The position numbers and the translations under genes were made by a program. Positions 45,474 through 56,884 of a stretch of DNA of 64,000 nt are shown piece after piece. The notes under the pieces were generated by a model. The model had not been told where the DNA came from and searched no databases. It worked only from the letters and a program-made list of their open reading frames with translations. Within the stretch, counting starts at the first letter, position 1. Each line of letters opens with the position of its first letter. The DNA is from Schistosoma haematobium (lineage: Eukaryota > Platyhelminthes > Trematoda > Strigeidida > Schistosomatidae). The DNA lies in contig NC_067202.1 in assembly GCF_000699445.3 (NCBI RefSeq), forward strand, positions 7,435,458 through 7,499,457, read 5' to 3'.

Positions 45474-46190
45474 AATCCAGTCAGTCAGTCACCTACAACG
45501 TAGGACCAGGCATATATATGCATCGGTCCAAGTTGTCATTCCTCATTAGTTGAACACCAAATTCATAGAAGTAGTACTTCAATGGTAGTAATATAGAAAA
45601 GAAAGATTTTGTATAAGGATATAATACAGGAAGAAAGAATTAGTTCGCAAAAAGAAAGGTTTAAAGCTATTTTAATCTCACGAGTTAAGAGAAGATAGAG
45701 GGTGTATACATTTATTCGATTGTGTACGATTCTAAACCATGTCACTCAGAATCTCTAAACATTAGTTTTGATAGTGAAGTGGACCCCAACTAAGTAGTCT
45801 GCATCTACCAACATGGCTCAGACTAGAAGTTAATGACCTTATGAACTGATGTCACGTTTTCTTTTGGCCACTTCTAACTTTCTTCCAATAATCCCCGACA
45901 TTGTCAGCATTGCATATCGTGGTTACCTGTGTTCAGGCATACGCACCACGTGGCTCAACCATCTCAGTCGATGGAGATTCACAACCTCATCAATTGATTT
46001 ACCATCATGCCCTAATACCCTGAGTCTATCCTCACTATTACTTACCCGGTGATCCCAGCAGATGCGAGCAATATTTCTAAAGCATCTGTGATCAGATACT
46101 AGTAATTTACAAGTATCTTTTACCCTAAGTGCCCATGTTTCTCAGCCGTGAATTAGAACAAAACGAACAGTCGCAATAAACTCGTTTGAT
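45474..46190 (-). pseudogene. LINE-F 3' portion
   Basis: Minus strand: post-RT region ('RWLSHVVRMPEHR'-like layout, frames broken) followed by 3' UTR and tail (GACTGACTG) at about 45480. Very similar to 56021-56880. Confidence 0.7.
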
Positions 46191-46202
46191 CGTATGAACA
46201 AG

Positions 46203-46650
46203 TGTTATTGAAATATACATCGCAGGTACCCTGGCATATAATCATTGACTTAACTCGTGTTAGTTAATAACGGAATTAAATAAATCAAATATGAGAATGA
46301 ATTTCGAATACATATATTTTACATAATTGTTGATCTGAAAAGTCAATCAGGGAAACAAAAAGCAAAGGAAAAGAAGAAGAGAGATCGAAGCAAAACGGCA
46401 TGATCTGCGATGGAATAGGTGTGTTAGGCAACTCAGTTGAATCAAACATAAATCGCTATTTATAGATAAACAAAGATAAGTTAAAAACACATGATGACCA
46501 ACATACATACAATCATATAAAAAACAGTTAGGATTATTAAGAGAATAGGTAACGTGGTAAAAATGTGGCTTGAGAAGAATGAATAGATTGATCAGTTCAG
46601 AGGCTAGAATAACTTATGATGGCTTGACATCGTACCAGCACCTATAAGAT
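46203..46650 (-). repeat. LTR-D copy, diverged
   Basis: LTR-D order on the minus strand from 'gtgctggtacgatgtcaagcc' to 'tatatgccagggtacctgcg'. The outer ends are not exact. Confidence 0.55.
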
Positions 46651-46794
46651 TGTGTTACGCCTCATCAGGATTGAAAAAAATGACCACATAATATTACAAT
46701 CAATTGAGATTAAAAATTCAAACCATCATATCTATAATTCGGCGGTCTAAATGTTAAACACTCACAGTGGAAGTTGAAAGTTCACTGTTTAATC

Positions 46795-47290
46795 CGTAAT
46801 ATAATCAAAGATGGGTCCTGTTTGAGGAATTTTCCGATAGAACCACCGTCCCTGCTACTTTGACGTGGTGGTCGTGCTTGTCTATCGTGATGAACCGATC
46901 GTTCTCTACTGGTTGGGACAATCGTTCCTCAAGGTTCTACTATACCAGACAGGTCAGTTGAAGACCGTTAGGAGTAAAAGCAGGAAACCCAAGGTCCCAT
47001 GGCGAAGTCGTACCGCTAACTGTACAGAAGTGTGACGGCAACCAGCATACCAGTGATGCTGTCTTCCCACAGGAAAGAGTGGAGTTAGAAAATATCTAGC
47101 CTAAACGTGCACACTTCACCTTACCCCACGAATATCCGTCTCCGGCGCTAAGGTCTCAAGAAGTACGGTGCTAACACGAGAATTACTTACAAAAATGTTG
47201 TGTGTGACCGACTTTAAGCAGATGCCCCTTGAGCACTGCGGTCACGCTCTCAGGTCACCAAGGCTACTGATAAGATGGAATGAAAAAAAT
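46795..47290 (+). repeat. Segment K, less AT-rich, possible LINE 5' region
   Basis: Locally GC-richer with 'ccaccgtccctgctacttt', 'gacgtggtggtcgtgcttg', 'ctcaagaagtacggtgct'. No long frame. The base composition and lack of frames suggest the 5' UTR of a retroelement; no second copy is present to confirm. Confidence 0.35.
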
Positions 47291-47514
47291 CAAAATTCGA
47301 TTGATTTGATAATTATGAGTTTTGTTCAACATTACTTCCTTTCTGATTCAATGTGATGATCATTCAGTGTAGTATTTGTTTTCTTTTCTCGTATGACATG
47401 AACTATGCTCTATATGTGATTTGATGTAACTCGAAGTATTTTTCATATATGTAATTTCATCCTAATTATTAATCAAAGTGTGTGTACAATCAATATATAA
47501 ATGAGTGTATTTTC

Positions 47515-47690
47515 GACTTAGGTTGTCGTCAACACTGTCTAGAATAGCATTCCTTTCACTAGTCTTCTGTCCTCTCATTGCAACTTGGAAAAGTTCTAGC
47601 GTTCTAGTGTTTAAGTTATACTCGGTATATCAAAAGCAAAAACTCTAGAAATAACAACTACTCCTAATCTAATTTCCTTTTCAGGTACCT
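47515..47690 (+). repeat. Dispersed repeat H
   Basis: Homologous to 60180-60350 on the minus strand ('cactagtcttctgtc', 'gttctagtgt', 'cggtatatc'). It may be the second half of an LTR different from LTR-G. Confidence 0.6.
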
Positions 47691-47954
47691 CCAAAAGAAC
47701 CCTTCCATGATATATGCAACCGAGAAGTGATAACCATCATCATTTCTCTCACAGTATTCAAGATCACTGATTGACTTTCTAGTTTTAAATTGTTTACTCA
47801 CCCACATCAATTCATAATTATATATTCAAACAATTTATTAATGTTATCATTATATTATTATTCTAAAGAAAACTTCATCATTAGTAAAATTAATTAACAC
47901 TGGTCACTAAGTAAATTTCATCATTGTATCAAGTTAATTGTTTTCCTTTAAATC

Positions 47955-48096
47955 AAAAAAAAGAAAAAAAAAGAAGAAGAAAATTTAAGTTTTCATTCAC
48001 TATATATCTATGAATAACAAACTTTAATAATTATTCTTTTTTTCTTTTATTTTCTCTCTTTTCTTTTTCTCTTTTCTTTTCTTATTTTCTTCTTGC
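47955..48096. repeat. Polypurine run followed by polypyrimidine run
   Basis: 47957-47987 is almost pure A/G and 48034-48095 almost pure C/T. The two can pair in part across a ~50-nt spacer. Confidence 0.7.
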
Positions 48097-48183
48097 AAAT
48101 CTATGAGAATTACTTCAAAACAAAACAAAAACTTTCAATTAAACACTTACATAGTTGTTGTACCTGGGAGATATTGTTTAACC

Positions 48184-48250
48184 TATTTGTATGTATGTGT
48201 GTATGTGTATATATGTGTGTGTATGTTTGATTGTTTGTTTGTTTGTTTTT
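48184..48250 (+). repeat. (TGTA)n/(TG)n/(TTTG)n low-complexity run
   Basis: Alternating 'gtatgtatgtgtgtatg' then 'tgtttgtttgtttgttt'. Confidence 0.8.
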
Positions 48251-48469
48251 CCTAGATTTGATTTATTTTTCATAATTAATTTATGAATTATGTATTTACT
48301 TTCATTTAAATGGATTGTTCTGGTGGTAATTAACACGTTTTTATTAAAGTATTTAATAATACATAACACCAATATACCTCATCAATTCAATGTAAAATGT
48401 GATTTATAACAATTTCTGAAATTACAAAAGGTTTCTTTTAGATATTATTAGTAAGTTTCATTAGTTGAG

Positions 48470-48965
48470 ATGATGAGTCAATTGAAGCTAGATCATCATG
48501 GAAGTAAAGGATAACTGTTTCATCCTATTGTGGGACTCCTCAGAAGTGTGTATTGACGATCCCAGCTCACGAGATTCGAACCCAGGGCCAACCGGTCTCA
48601 AGCGCGAACATTTAACTTGTAGACCACTGAACCGGCATCTAACGGTGTTAATGTTTAAATTCAACCAATCCACGATATATATATCGTTATATGACTAAGT
48701 TTATACTGTGTATAAGGTTTCTGTGTAGAAGGAGATTTCGACTCAAAATATTTCAGTATGAGTATATATAGATTTACAGTGAATAATTTTGTACAGTAAA
48801 TATTAAAGGACTGTTTTGGGTTGAATAACCATTTAAAAACTACAAGACATTAGACATATATTTCATTTTAGCTTGGGATCACTCAGCAATAGCTACCGTT
48901 TATCACACTGGGACTCGGATTCAGGGACTTCAGGTTTAGCGACGAGCGTTCAATCTATGATCCAC
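48470..48965 (-). repeat. HH1 SINE pair, inverted duplicate of 33637-34160
   Basis: 48470-48680 is an HH1 copy. 48681-48835 matches the 33.83-33.96 kb spacer in reverse. 48840-48965 matches the degenerate SINE of 33.64-33.81 kb. The hammerhead at 48502-48550 keeps CTGAGGA and GAAAC but has ATC and a poor helix I. Confidence 0.75.
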
Positions 48966-48984
48966 AAAATCCCCCTCTGATATT

Positions 48985-49240
48985 AATCAATATATGCTCA
49001 TTATTGACTGGCTTCAAGAGGTATTTGCTGGAGTTCCAGTGAGAAGCAGTGACCAGTGGATTTGAACCGGGTCTGTTGTGAAATAGTGACTCACTGAAGA
49101 CAATGGTAGATGTGTCGGCCAATTTCGTGGATTATTTGAAATTAGACATTAACACTGTTGAATGCGGATCAGTGATTTAGAGGTTACGCTTTCGCGCACG
49201 AGACCGACATCTCCTGTGTTCGAAACTCGTGTTTGTTGAT
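48985..49240 (+). repeat. HH1 SINE 5' portion
   Basis: 5' region ('gaggtatttgctggagttcc', 'gtgactcactgaagacaatgg') and tRNA-like block, truncated right after the B box near 49237, before the hammerhead. Confidence 0.7.
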
Positions 49241-49900
49241 TGCTGATTGACCTGTGTGTTAAGCTTCTAAAAATTCTCTGGTGCACTCACTATTCCCTCT
49301 ATCCAAGATCTAAACATTTTCCCAGTCGTATGTGTGTCCACAGTTGTCCATGTGTATTGATATCAGTGAAGATGTGTGATGGCGTTTCCCCACTAACTGT
49401 TGTTCGTATAAGCGAAGGTGAAGGGGTGTCCATTTTGTACGGTGGATTGTTTTTCATACTCGAAACAGTTTATTTTGTTGATGATGTTCGGTTTTCGTTC
49501 TTTGGTCTGTATAGGATTAATTGGAGTGATTTTATTGATTTTTATGTCATACTTATTTCAAACGGTTTCAATAATCTCATTGTAAGTTATGATGTCTTTT
49601 TGTTATAATGGTTGGTTTTCCACGTTTACGCGCATGGGACTTTAATTTACCTTAGACAAATATCTACAATAGATCCCGTCCCAGTGTCTATTCTACAGAA
49701 ATTCAACACAACTTCGATCAAGAACACGTGATTAGCCTGACCACAACGTAAATATATTTCCACACCAAAACCTGACACAATCCAAAAACAATGAACAATC
49801 AATAATAAGTGATAATAAGGATAAAGGGATATTTAACTCATCTTACACCTGTCAGACTACCTACATGTCTGATTAAGCAGACAACCAATCATTGTCATTC
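49241..49900. other. Unassigned interval next to PLE remnant
   Basis: It has an open stretch of 122 codons (49240-49608, plus) starting inside the SINE, with no recognisable domain. Possibly part of the neighbouring PLE sequence, but I cannot align it. Confidence 0.35.
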
Positions 49901-49904
49901 TTGC

Positions 49905-50345
49905 CCACACATCACTTTTATATAGTGTGGAACGGTCCATTTTGTTCCTGCTGATGATTTGGGTCGATATTTTTTGATGAAGTAGCCATTCTTTTGCAGG
50001 GTTGTCATTAGATATGTTTCTTTATCTTTCCGCTCTAAAAGTGTGCTGCAATGTGTTCTTTCCCTTTAGAATCAGGTTTGTAGGCAGTTGATTTTGTGAG
50101 TTCATGGGTTGTCGCTACTGTAATTGAGAACTGGATCGGTGTTGGTCAACTTCCGATATTTGTGAGTCTCCAGTTTTCCATTGTCATTTCTGGTGATTCA
50201 TATATCGAAGAATGGTAGTGTATTATTCGACTCCTTTTGTATTCTGAATCTTATGTCATCAAAGATGCTGTTTTCCAACTCTTTCATTTATGACGATAAA
50301 TCATGTGCCGTCTACATATCAACAGATGACTTACTTGCATGGTGG
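49905..50345 (-). pseudogene. Penelope-like element reverse transcriptase, fragment
   Basis: On the minus strand a broken frame reads '..KELENSIFDDIRFRIQKE', 'NNTLPFFDI', 'ITRNDNGKLETHKY', then 'KEWLLHQKISTQ'. This is the segment with the LPFLDV-type motif and the following beta-strand found after the catalytic motif in PLE reverse transcriptases. Stops and at least one shift interrupt it; the palm catalytic residues lie outside. Same clade of element as the remnant at 9.7 kb, but a different part. Confidence 0.65.
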
Positions 50346-50469
50346 ATATACCAATAATTCAACAACTACTTTGAATGATAAAAGTTGTTACCGCCAAAAT
50401 GAAAAACGTAATTTATTCTTGTATGATTTCATATTCAAACTTATTAAGTGTATGAACTAATCAAAAGTT

Positions 50470-50825
50470 ATTGATTGAGACCATGAACTGATTGATGTTA
50501 GAACACCATTAAAAACCTAGAAGAACTGGACGGCCACTTCGTCCTAGTACGGGACTCCTCAGAAGTGCGCATCCACGATCCAGCCCAGGGGATTCGAACC
50601 AAGGGCCTTCGGTCTCGCGCTTGAACGCTTAACCTAATGGAGCACTGAGCTGGCATCTTATGGTGATGGTGGTTAACATCAACAAATCCACGAAATTGCG
50701 TGACCATTTACCATTCTACTGAAATGGATACCAGTCTCTACTCGACATAGATTAGCTCCACGGGTCACGGCTTCTCACTAGAACTTCTAAAATTCACGAA
50801 GCTAGTCACTAGTAAAAACATGTTA
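50470..50825 (-). repeat. HH1 hammerhead SINE, near full length
   Basis: Tail, hammerhead, tRNA-like block and 5' region are all present. The hammerhead at 50522-50567 keeps CTGAGGA, helix II and GTC, but GAAAC reads GAAGT and helix I has mismatches next to the core. Confidence 0.75.
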
Positions 50826-50999
50826 ATTACTAGTATAGGGGTTGTGGAGATTATTAAGTTTTTGATTGAGATCATGAACCGATCGATGTTAGACCACCTT
50901 TGGAAACCTGAAAGCACTTGACGGTCGTTTCGACCTATTGTGTGACTCCTCAATCTCAATCAAAAACTTAATAATCTTCACAACTCCTATACTAGTAAT
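50826..50999. mobile_element. Fold-back HH1 SINE, tail-only arms
   Basis: Arms 50826-50872 and 50953-50999 (47 nt, two mismatches) consist of the SINE tail. The 80-nt loop holds the body up to the hammerhead. The joint converts CTGAGGA to TTGAGGA (C3 to T). The arms end in 'ctagta' on both sides, so a TSD cannot be separated from the palindrome. Confidence 0.75.
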
Positions 51000-51004
51000 C
51001 AAAA

Positions 51005-52220
51005 GTTACTTTACTTCAAATAACTTTAGGGGGAGGATTTGTTTGTGAAATATACACTTTGGATCTCTTTTACTGTGAATTTCAACTAATTGAACATCTA
51101 TAAAATCATCACTTTAATTATACCATAAAACCTTGTCAAGGTTCAACTAGTATACACTATATAAATAAGAATTTTCTTTAGCTTGACCATAAAAGGAACA
51201 AGCTTTAAATACGAATACATTTTCCTTACTATTACCGATATGATCATTTGAAAAAGAAAAATATATATATAATTTCATTCGAACAATACATATATACATA
51301 TTTATATACATTCATTATAATCCAATTTATGATTGAACTGAATGCAGGCGACAATTTTAAATGTATTCAAAAAGCATATAATATATATGCATTGTCTTTG
51401 ATTTACTAAAAACCTAATTCTCCATTGAGACCAACGTTATATAATGAGACAGAATTTAGAAGACGTGACAATAATAATAAAAATAAAATAGGCGACACTA
51501 TAAAAATATTGGTCTAGATTCGAATTAAGTAATTCAAAGTAAATCTTCTTTCGCTTCATTCTATATTAAAATATAAAATTACAATCTACAGAGTATATGC
51601 ATAAAACTGTCAGGAGACTTACTATTAGTTCATGTTTCCTTAAAACCTTTGGGGAAAATTTTCCATTAAAAGGAGTAGAACAATTTGAAATACAAAATAT
51701 ATGACCATTTTCAGTTCATTTGTTAATAATTGATAGTGAAAATTATATCATTCTTATTTCATTATTCAGTACCTAATATTGTATTAACACAGCCGATTTA
51801 CTCCCGAATAATTTGCAAAAATAGTTTAACTACTTAAATATTAATTTAAGTAGTCAGATGATAAAACAAAATGAAATCGACAAAAATTAAACACGAATAT
51901 TAGGTACAGTTCAGATTATACGAGGTGTTACACACAAGTGCTTCTTGCTTTGAAAAATATAGTAATTAGAAAATCATTAAACCTATCTTCTAAATTACAG
52001 ACAACAGAACTAGCATGATTAATTTCGTTGTAAATGTTACCATATCTATCACGGTCTATGATATTCACGAAACGGAACTAGTGATCCTTGTATTTTAGCT
52101 TGTATATGAATAATGCTGTTAATGGAATAACCAATAGGTTATCTAAGCTGAAGCAACTGGTACAGTGATCAAATATGTTAGTTTTCTATTCCATACACCA
52201 ATGCTCCAGTTGTAAAGAAC
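51005..52220. other. AT-rich interval without recognised feature
   Basis: About 1.2 kb, with an (AT)-rich stretch at 51258-51310. No genes or known repeats seen. Confidence 0.4.
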
Positions 52221-52223
52221 TGA

Positions 52224-52545
52224 TTTGTGACATTGTAGTGAACAAGAACACGGGTGGGGACAATAGACTGTATTTAGCTCAAAAATTACAGACTATCTCA
52301 ATAAAATGGGAATACCATAAAGTCAATCGTCAATTTGCAAAATATTATTCCATTAAATCAAACTGTACTGTTCCCGTTGCAAACACTAATCCATTGTCTC
52401 CCATTCCATTGTACATACGTTTTCTTACAATTCCATTGTGCTCTTGCTCTTCCTTTCTTGATCTTCGCCATCTTCTGCTGCCGGACATTACGTTCTTTTA
52501 ACGCACGTTATATACTACTTATATAAGTAGCTCACACCACAACAT
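52224..52545 (-). repeat. S300 repeat, variant subfamily
   Basis: Same long variant as 21637-21953. Ends 'ttgtagtgaacaagaacac' and 'agtagctcacaccacaac'. Confidence 0.65.
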
Positions 52546-52562
52546 ATCTACGACACAAAATG

Positions 52563-53101
52563 GTCGCCTATCCTCATATCTAATCATCTAATTAAATCAC
52601 GTTAGTCAATAACGCAATTAAATTAGTCAAATAACGAGAATGCATTTCAAATACATATATTTTCTATATGAAGCGAATGGAATAGAGCGAAGCGAAACGA
52701 CGCGCAGTCGAGATGGCAGGTAAGTCAACTCCATTTAGGTAAGCGTTAATCAATATTTATAGTCATACAAAAATAAGTTACAGATATGTGATGAATAGGA
52801 TTGGAAATGTACACACACATGCGTTCATATAAAAACAATGAAGGTTGATAAGCGAATAATTAATAATAAGGTCAGAATGTGACTCAAGTAGAATGAATAG
52901 ATTGGGTTGTCCGAAAGCTAGAGTGAGGTATATGGGTTTAACATAATAACCGACACTACAAGCTAAACCACCATTGAAAATCTGGAAGCACTGGACCGTC
53001 ATAACGTCCTATTACAGGACTCGTCAGCAGTGCGTGTCCACGACCCTGCAGGTGAGACTCGAACTGAAGACCTTTGGCTTCTCTCGTGAACGCTTAACAT
53101 A
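52563..53101 (-). repeat. LTR-D/HH1 composite, left arm of an inverted pair
   Basis: LTR-D (52563-52967, truncated) is fused to an HH1 SINE (52968-53101) at the same point as in 58540-59077. A minus-strand 74-codon stretch across the joint translates identically in the two copies. The hammerhead has CTGACGA, but GTTAT in place of GAAAC, in both. Confidence 0.85.
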
Positions 53102-53410
53102 TTATTCGACACTACAGCTGCTTCGTACAAGACTCCTCTAGAGCAAGCATTCATGATTCCACTATCTGAGAATAAACTCAAATCGTTTAGTCTGATGTCT
53201 CATGGTTCAGCGATTTTGAATGTGAATCAGTTGTTCACGAAGTACATTGGAAGATGTTTGCACAACACGACGAAATGACTACAGTTAAATATGTAAACGT
53301 TCGAATACAGGCCCAGTGGTCTAAAAGTTAAGCTTTCATGTGCAAGACCGAATTTTCCTAGGTTCGATCACAGATGATGTAGTCACAGATCCTCTTACTT
53401 TGACGAAACA
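53102..53410. repeat. Degenerate SINE pieces
   Basis: 53300-53400 has plus A/B-box-like sequence ('ggcccagtggtctaaaag', 'aggttcgatcac'); 53102-53200 has weak minus similarity. Confidence 0.4.
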
Positions 53411-53995
53411 GCTTTCGAAACTCAAATGTAATCAATATAATAGCTCAATCAAATTCACAAATTCAATGGAATATAAAAACAATTTCTTTCAGATAATTAA
53501 AAAAACACCTCACTAACAGTCAGCTATCATGAATTAAAATGATTTGATATTGTCTTCAAGGAACAATCTTATCTTTGTAGCAGTACTGAATTGAATACAT
53601 TACTAATGAGCTACTCGAGCAGCCAGAAATTAGTATCTAATACCTGTTAGCTACGATAACTACAAAATGAAATCTTAGTAACTTTGTCCGAATTATCGAT
53701 TTGTGATAGTGGGAGTAAAATATGGTTAGTCGTTGAGCGTGGACAAACAGTCATAGCCTACGGACTAATGAATATGTGATTTCCTTTCCTGTCATTGATT
53801 TTTACTCAGGACTCATTGAATGTGACTACTTGTAATTATATTGAATAAAGTGTTATCTAGTGTTAATCTGATTATCTAATTTTGGTTATGAATCCTGGTT
53901 CTGATATAACGTGATTAATCCAATCAACGTATTAATGTCATATACGTGAGAGAGTGAAATAAAATATTTTAAATATCCTTTATAAGTAGAAAGTA
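53411..53995. other. AT-rich spacer
   Basis: Nothing recognised. Confidence 0.4.
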
Positions 53996-54006
53996 TAATA
54001 TTATAA

Positions 54007-54258
54007 ATTTTTGATTGAGATCATGAACCGATTGATGTTAGACCACTACCTTTGGAAACCTGGAAGCACTGGACGGCCGTTTCGTCCTATTGTGGGACTC
54101 CTTAGCAGTGCGCATCCACGATCCCACATTGCAGAGGAGTCCCACAATAGGACGAAACGGCCGTCCAGTGCTTCCAGGTTTCCAAAGGTAGTGGTCTAAC
54201 ATCAATCGGTTCATGATCTCAATCAAAAACTTAATGATCTCCACAACCCCTATACTAA
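54007..54258. mobile_element. Perfect fold-back HH1 SINE with 11-bp TSD
   Basis: Arms 54008-54102 and 54135-54229 are exact reverse complements over 95 nt, with a 32-nt spacer holding the start of the tRNA-like side. The right side continues to the SINE tail end 'cccctatac'. The unit is flanked by taatattataa at 53996-54006 and 54259-54269. Hammerhead cores on both arms are altered next to the spacer (CTAAGGA and CAGAGGA). Exact identity implies a recent origin or sequence exchange between arms. Confidence 0.92.
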
Positions 54259-54269
54259 TAATATTATAA

Positions 54270-55120
54270 GTCTACAAACTTGGATGATGATGATGCTTAG
54301 AAATGGGATTCCAGAAGGGCTTTTCATCCTACCTAAAACTTGTCATTCGGATCTAGCAACAACTCACTGTTTGTGTTTGAATTGAGACTTTAATATATTC
54401 AAACGCCGATGGGCAATTCATTAGACTGTTGAATGTAGATAGTCAGAAACCTATGCAACGTGTATGAATTTTATTTTCAAGGGTTTTTTCTTCTTGAAAT
54501 GTTATTTTCATAATTCACAATTTCATTCAGTAACATACAGTTGATACATTTAGTTAATTAAACATAGACCAGAAGGTAAGCGAAATCCACTGGCCAAAAT
54601 TTAGATTCATTTTCTAAGGAAGGAAAGGCAATTGGTTGAAAGCGCGAATTTATTTCCTAAAGAAGAGAGATATAAATTTATGAACAACAGTATATATGTT
54701 CTTGATTAAAGTCTTTGTGATAAACTTTCTTTCTCACTTAGTATTCCCACTCAAGTAGCTGGTTTGGGTATACAATAAGATGCATGTATATCAGTAGTTA
54801 AATCGAACGGCTAAATAACGTAACGATTATTGACTTCTATTTTAAATAATTAGTGAATATTTACCCATAAAGTATTTCCACTCTAATGCATATTGCTTTT
54901 CTTTATCCAAGACTTGTGAGAAAAATACCACATGTAAATTGTAAATCTCATCCGATAAACGAACTAAGTGCCCAACTTGGTCGACGAACAACTCAAACAG
55001 CCCAATCTTTAATCCAAAGTATTCAGCGAAGTCTGTGCAGCACGACATGAAAATGTTCAATTTGTATTATCACTTCTGCCCACTGATCTATCTGGCTCAC
55101 AATCGATCATAACGGAGTAG
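54270..55120. other. Unassigned interval
   Basis: No family identified. A 72-codon stretch at 55060-54842 (minus) has no recognisable domain. Confidence 0.35.
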
Positions 55121-55124
55121 GTGT

Positions 55125-55358
55125 ATACACACTTTTTCCTCCCTTAAACCATGAGATAAGGATTGCTTTATACCTTTCTTTCTATGAACTAATTTTTTCT
55201 TCCTGTATTATATCCTTATACATAATCTTTCTTTTATATATTACTACCACTGAAGTAACTACATCTATGAATTCGGTGATCATATCGTTGTGTTAATGAG
55301 ATGTGACAACTTAAACCAATGGATATATGTGCCTGGTCCTACATTGTAACTGACTGAC
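55125..55358 (+). repeat. LINE-F 3' UTR and tail
   Basis: Plus-strand match to the LINE-F 3' UTR ('cttcctgtattatatcctta', 'cctggtcctacattgtaac') ending in (TGAC)n 'tgactgactga'. Confidence 0.7.
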
Positions 55359-55539
55359 TGAATGAAAGATAAATAAGGAATCTGTTTCTACGTTTTATAT
55401 GGCCTTTTCTAAATGTCTATGATAATGGGATGGTCGTGACTACCCAATGCTGACAACGGTTAATAACTCTATCACTGACATACGTTTAGAGTCATACTTC
55501 CGATAGTAAGAACTTTTGTCTTCGATAGAGTTGATTCAC

Positions 55540-55775
55540 TAGCCCTTTCCAATCTGCTTCGCTCTACCCTCTTTGTTTCGCCTTCCTGATTATCTGTCCA
55601 AATCAATGAGTGCATGAAATATACATATTCAATATCCATTCTCTTAATTGACTTATTTACTTCCATTATACACTAATGCAGATTAAGTCGATAATTATAT
55701 ACGAGAATTGGTGACCTGTATATCACAATAGCGATTAGAAACGATCCAAATGGAGTCAGATTTTGGGCCACTAAA
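55540..55775 (+). repeat. LTR-D second half
   Basis: Order 'gcttcgctctaccctc', 'attcaatatccattctc', 'tatatacgagaattggtg', 'ggagtcagattttgggcc', ending at 'actaaaag' exactly where the 59.1-kb copy ends. Confidence 0.6.
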
Positions 55776-56020
55776 AGTTTATAAATAAAAAACTGACATC
55801 ATCACATGCATATGTGGGTGGTAATCTTGATTAGAAGACGAAATCATAAAATCATTAAAACTCATCATACACATCTACATTCTAATTTATTATTTATCGT
55901 ATGGCTACTTTAGTGATTCATTTCTATGTGTGATCTAATTGATGAGCTGAAAAAAATTACCATAAAGACATTCAGAAAAAGACAAACAAAACGGAGAAAT
56001 AGGTTTTTTATTTTTATTTC

Positions 56021-56880
56021 GTTTAGTCAGTCAGTTACAATATAGGACCAGGCACATATATCCATTGGTCCAAGTTGTCATGCCTCATTAACACAACAAG
56101 ATGATCACCAAATTCAAAAAAGTAGTTACTTCAATAGTAGTGATATATAAAAGAGAGATTGTGTATTAGGATATAATACAGGAAGAAAGAATTAGTTCGT
56201 AAAAAGAAGATAGGTATATACATTTAATCTATTGTGATCGATTCTGAAACATGTCACACCGAATCTCCAAACATTAGTTTCGATAGTGAAATGGACCCCA
56301 ACTAAGTAGTCTGCATCTACCAAAATCGCTCAGACAAGAAGTTAGTGACGTTATGAACTGATGTCACGTTTTGGTTTGACCACCTCTAACTTTCTTCCAA
56401 ACATACCCAACACTAATCAGCATTGCACGTCGTGGTAATCTGTGTTCAGGCATACGCACCACGTGGCCCAACCATCTCAGTTGATGGAAATTCACAACCT
56501 CGTCGATTGATTTACCATCATTCCCTAATACCCTGCGTCTAACTTCACTATTACTTACCCGGTTATTCCACTAGATACGAGCAATATTTCTAAGGGATCT
56601 GTGGTCAAATACTAGTAATTTGCGAGTATCTTTTACCCTAAGTGCCCATGTTTCTCAGCCGTAAAGTAGAACAGGACGAACTATCTCACATCATAGTTGT
56701 CCTTTAATTGATAGACGGATATCTAGCCTTCACCATATGTGAAGTGATTTGGCAAAGGCCAAACAAGTTTTTTGGATCCTTGCTGAGATTACGTCGGACA
56801 CCAACCCATTATGGCTGATCGGACATCCAAGATAAGTGAAATTGTCGATGAGTTCGACTACTTCATTTTTTCTTTAATTG
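56021..56880 (-). pseudogene. LINE-F 3' portion
   Basis: About 860 bp from the RT C-terminal region to the tail (GACTGACTA at about 56027). The closest relative in the window is 45474-46190. No intact frame. Confidence 0.72.
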
Positions 56881-56884
56881 TTTG

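Noticed and set aside
49240..49608. 122-codon open frame
   Set aside because: It starts inside a truncated SINE, is dominated by residues expected from AT-rich DNA, and no motif was recognised.
52778..53002. 74-codon open frame repeated identically at 58637-58861
   Set aside because: The identity comes from the inverted LTR-D/SINE duplicate, and the frame crosses the SINE/LTR joint, so it is not a conserved gene.
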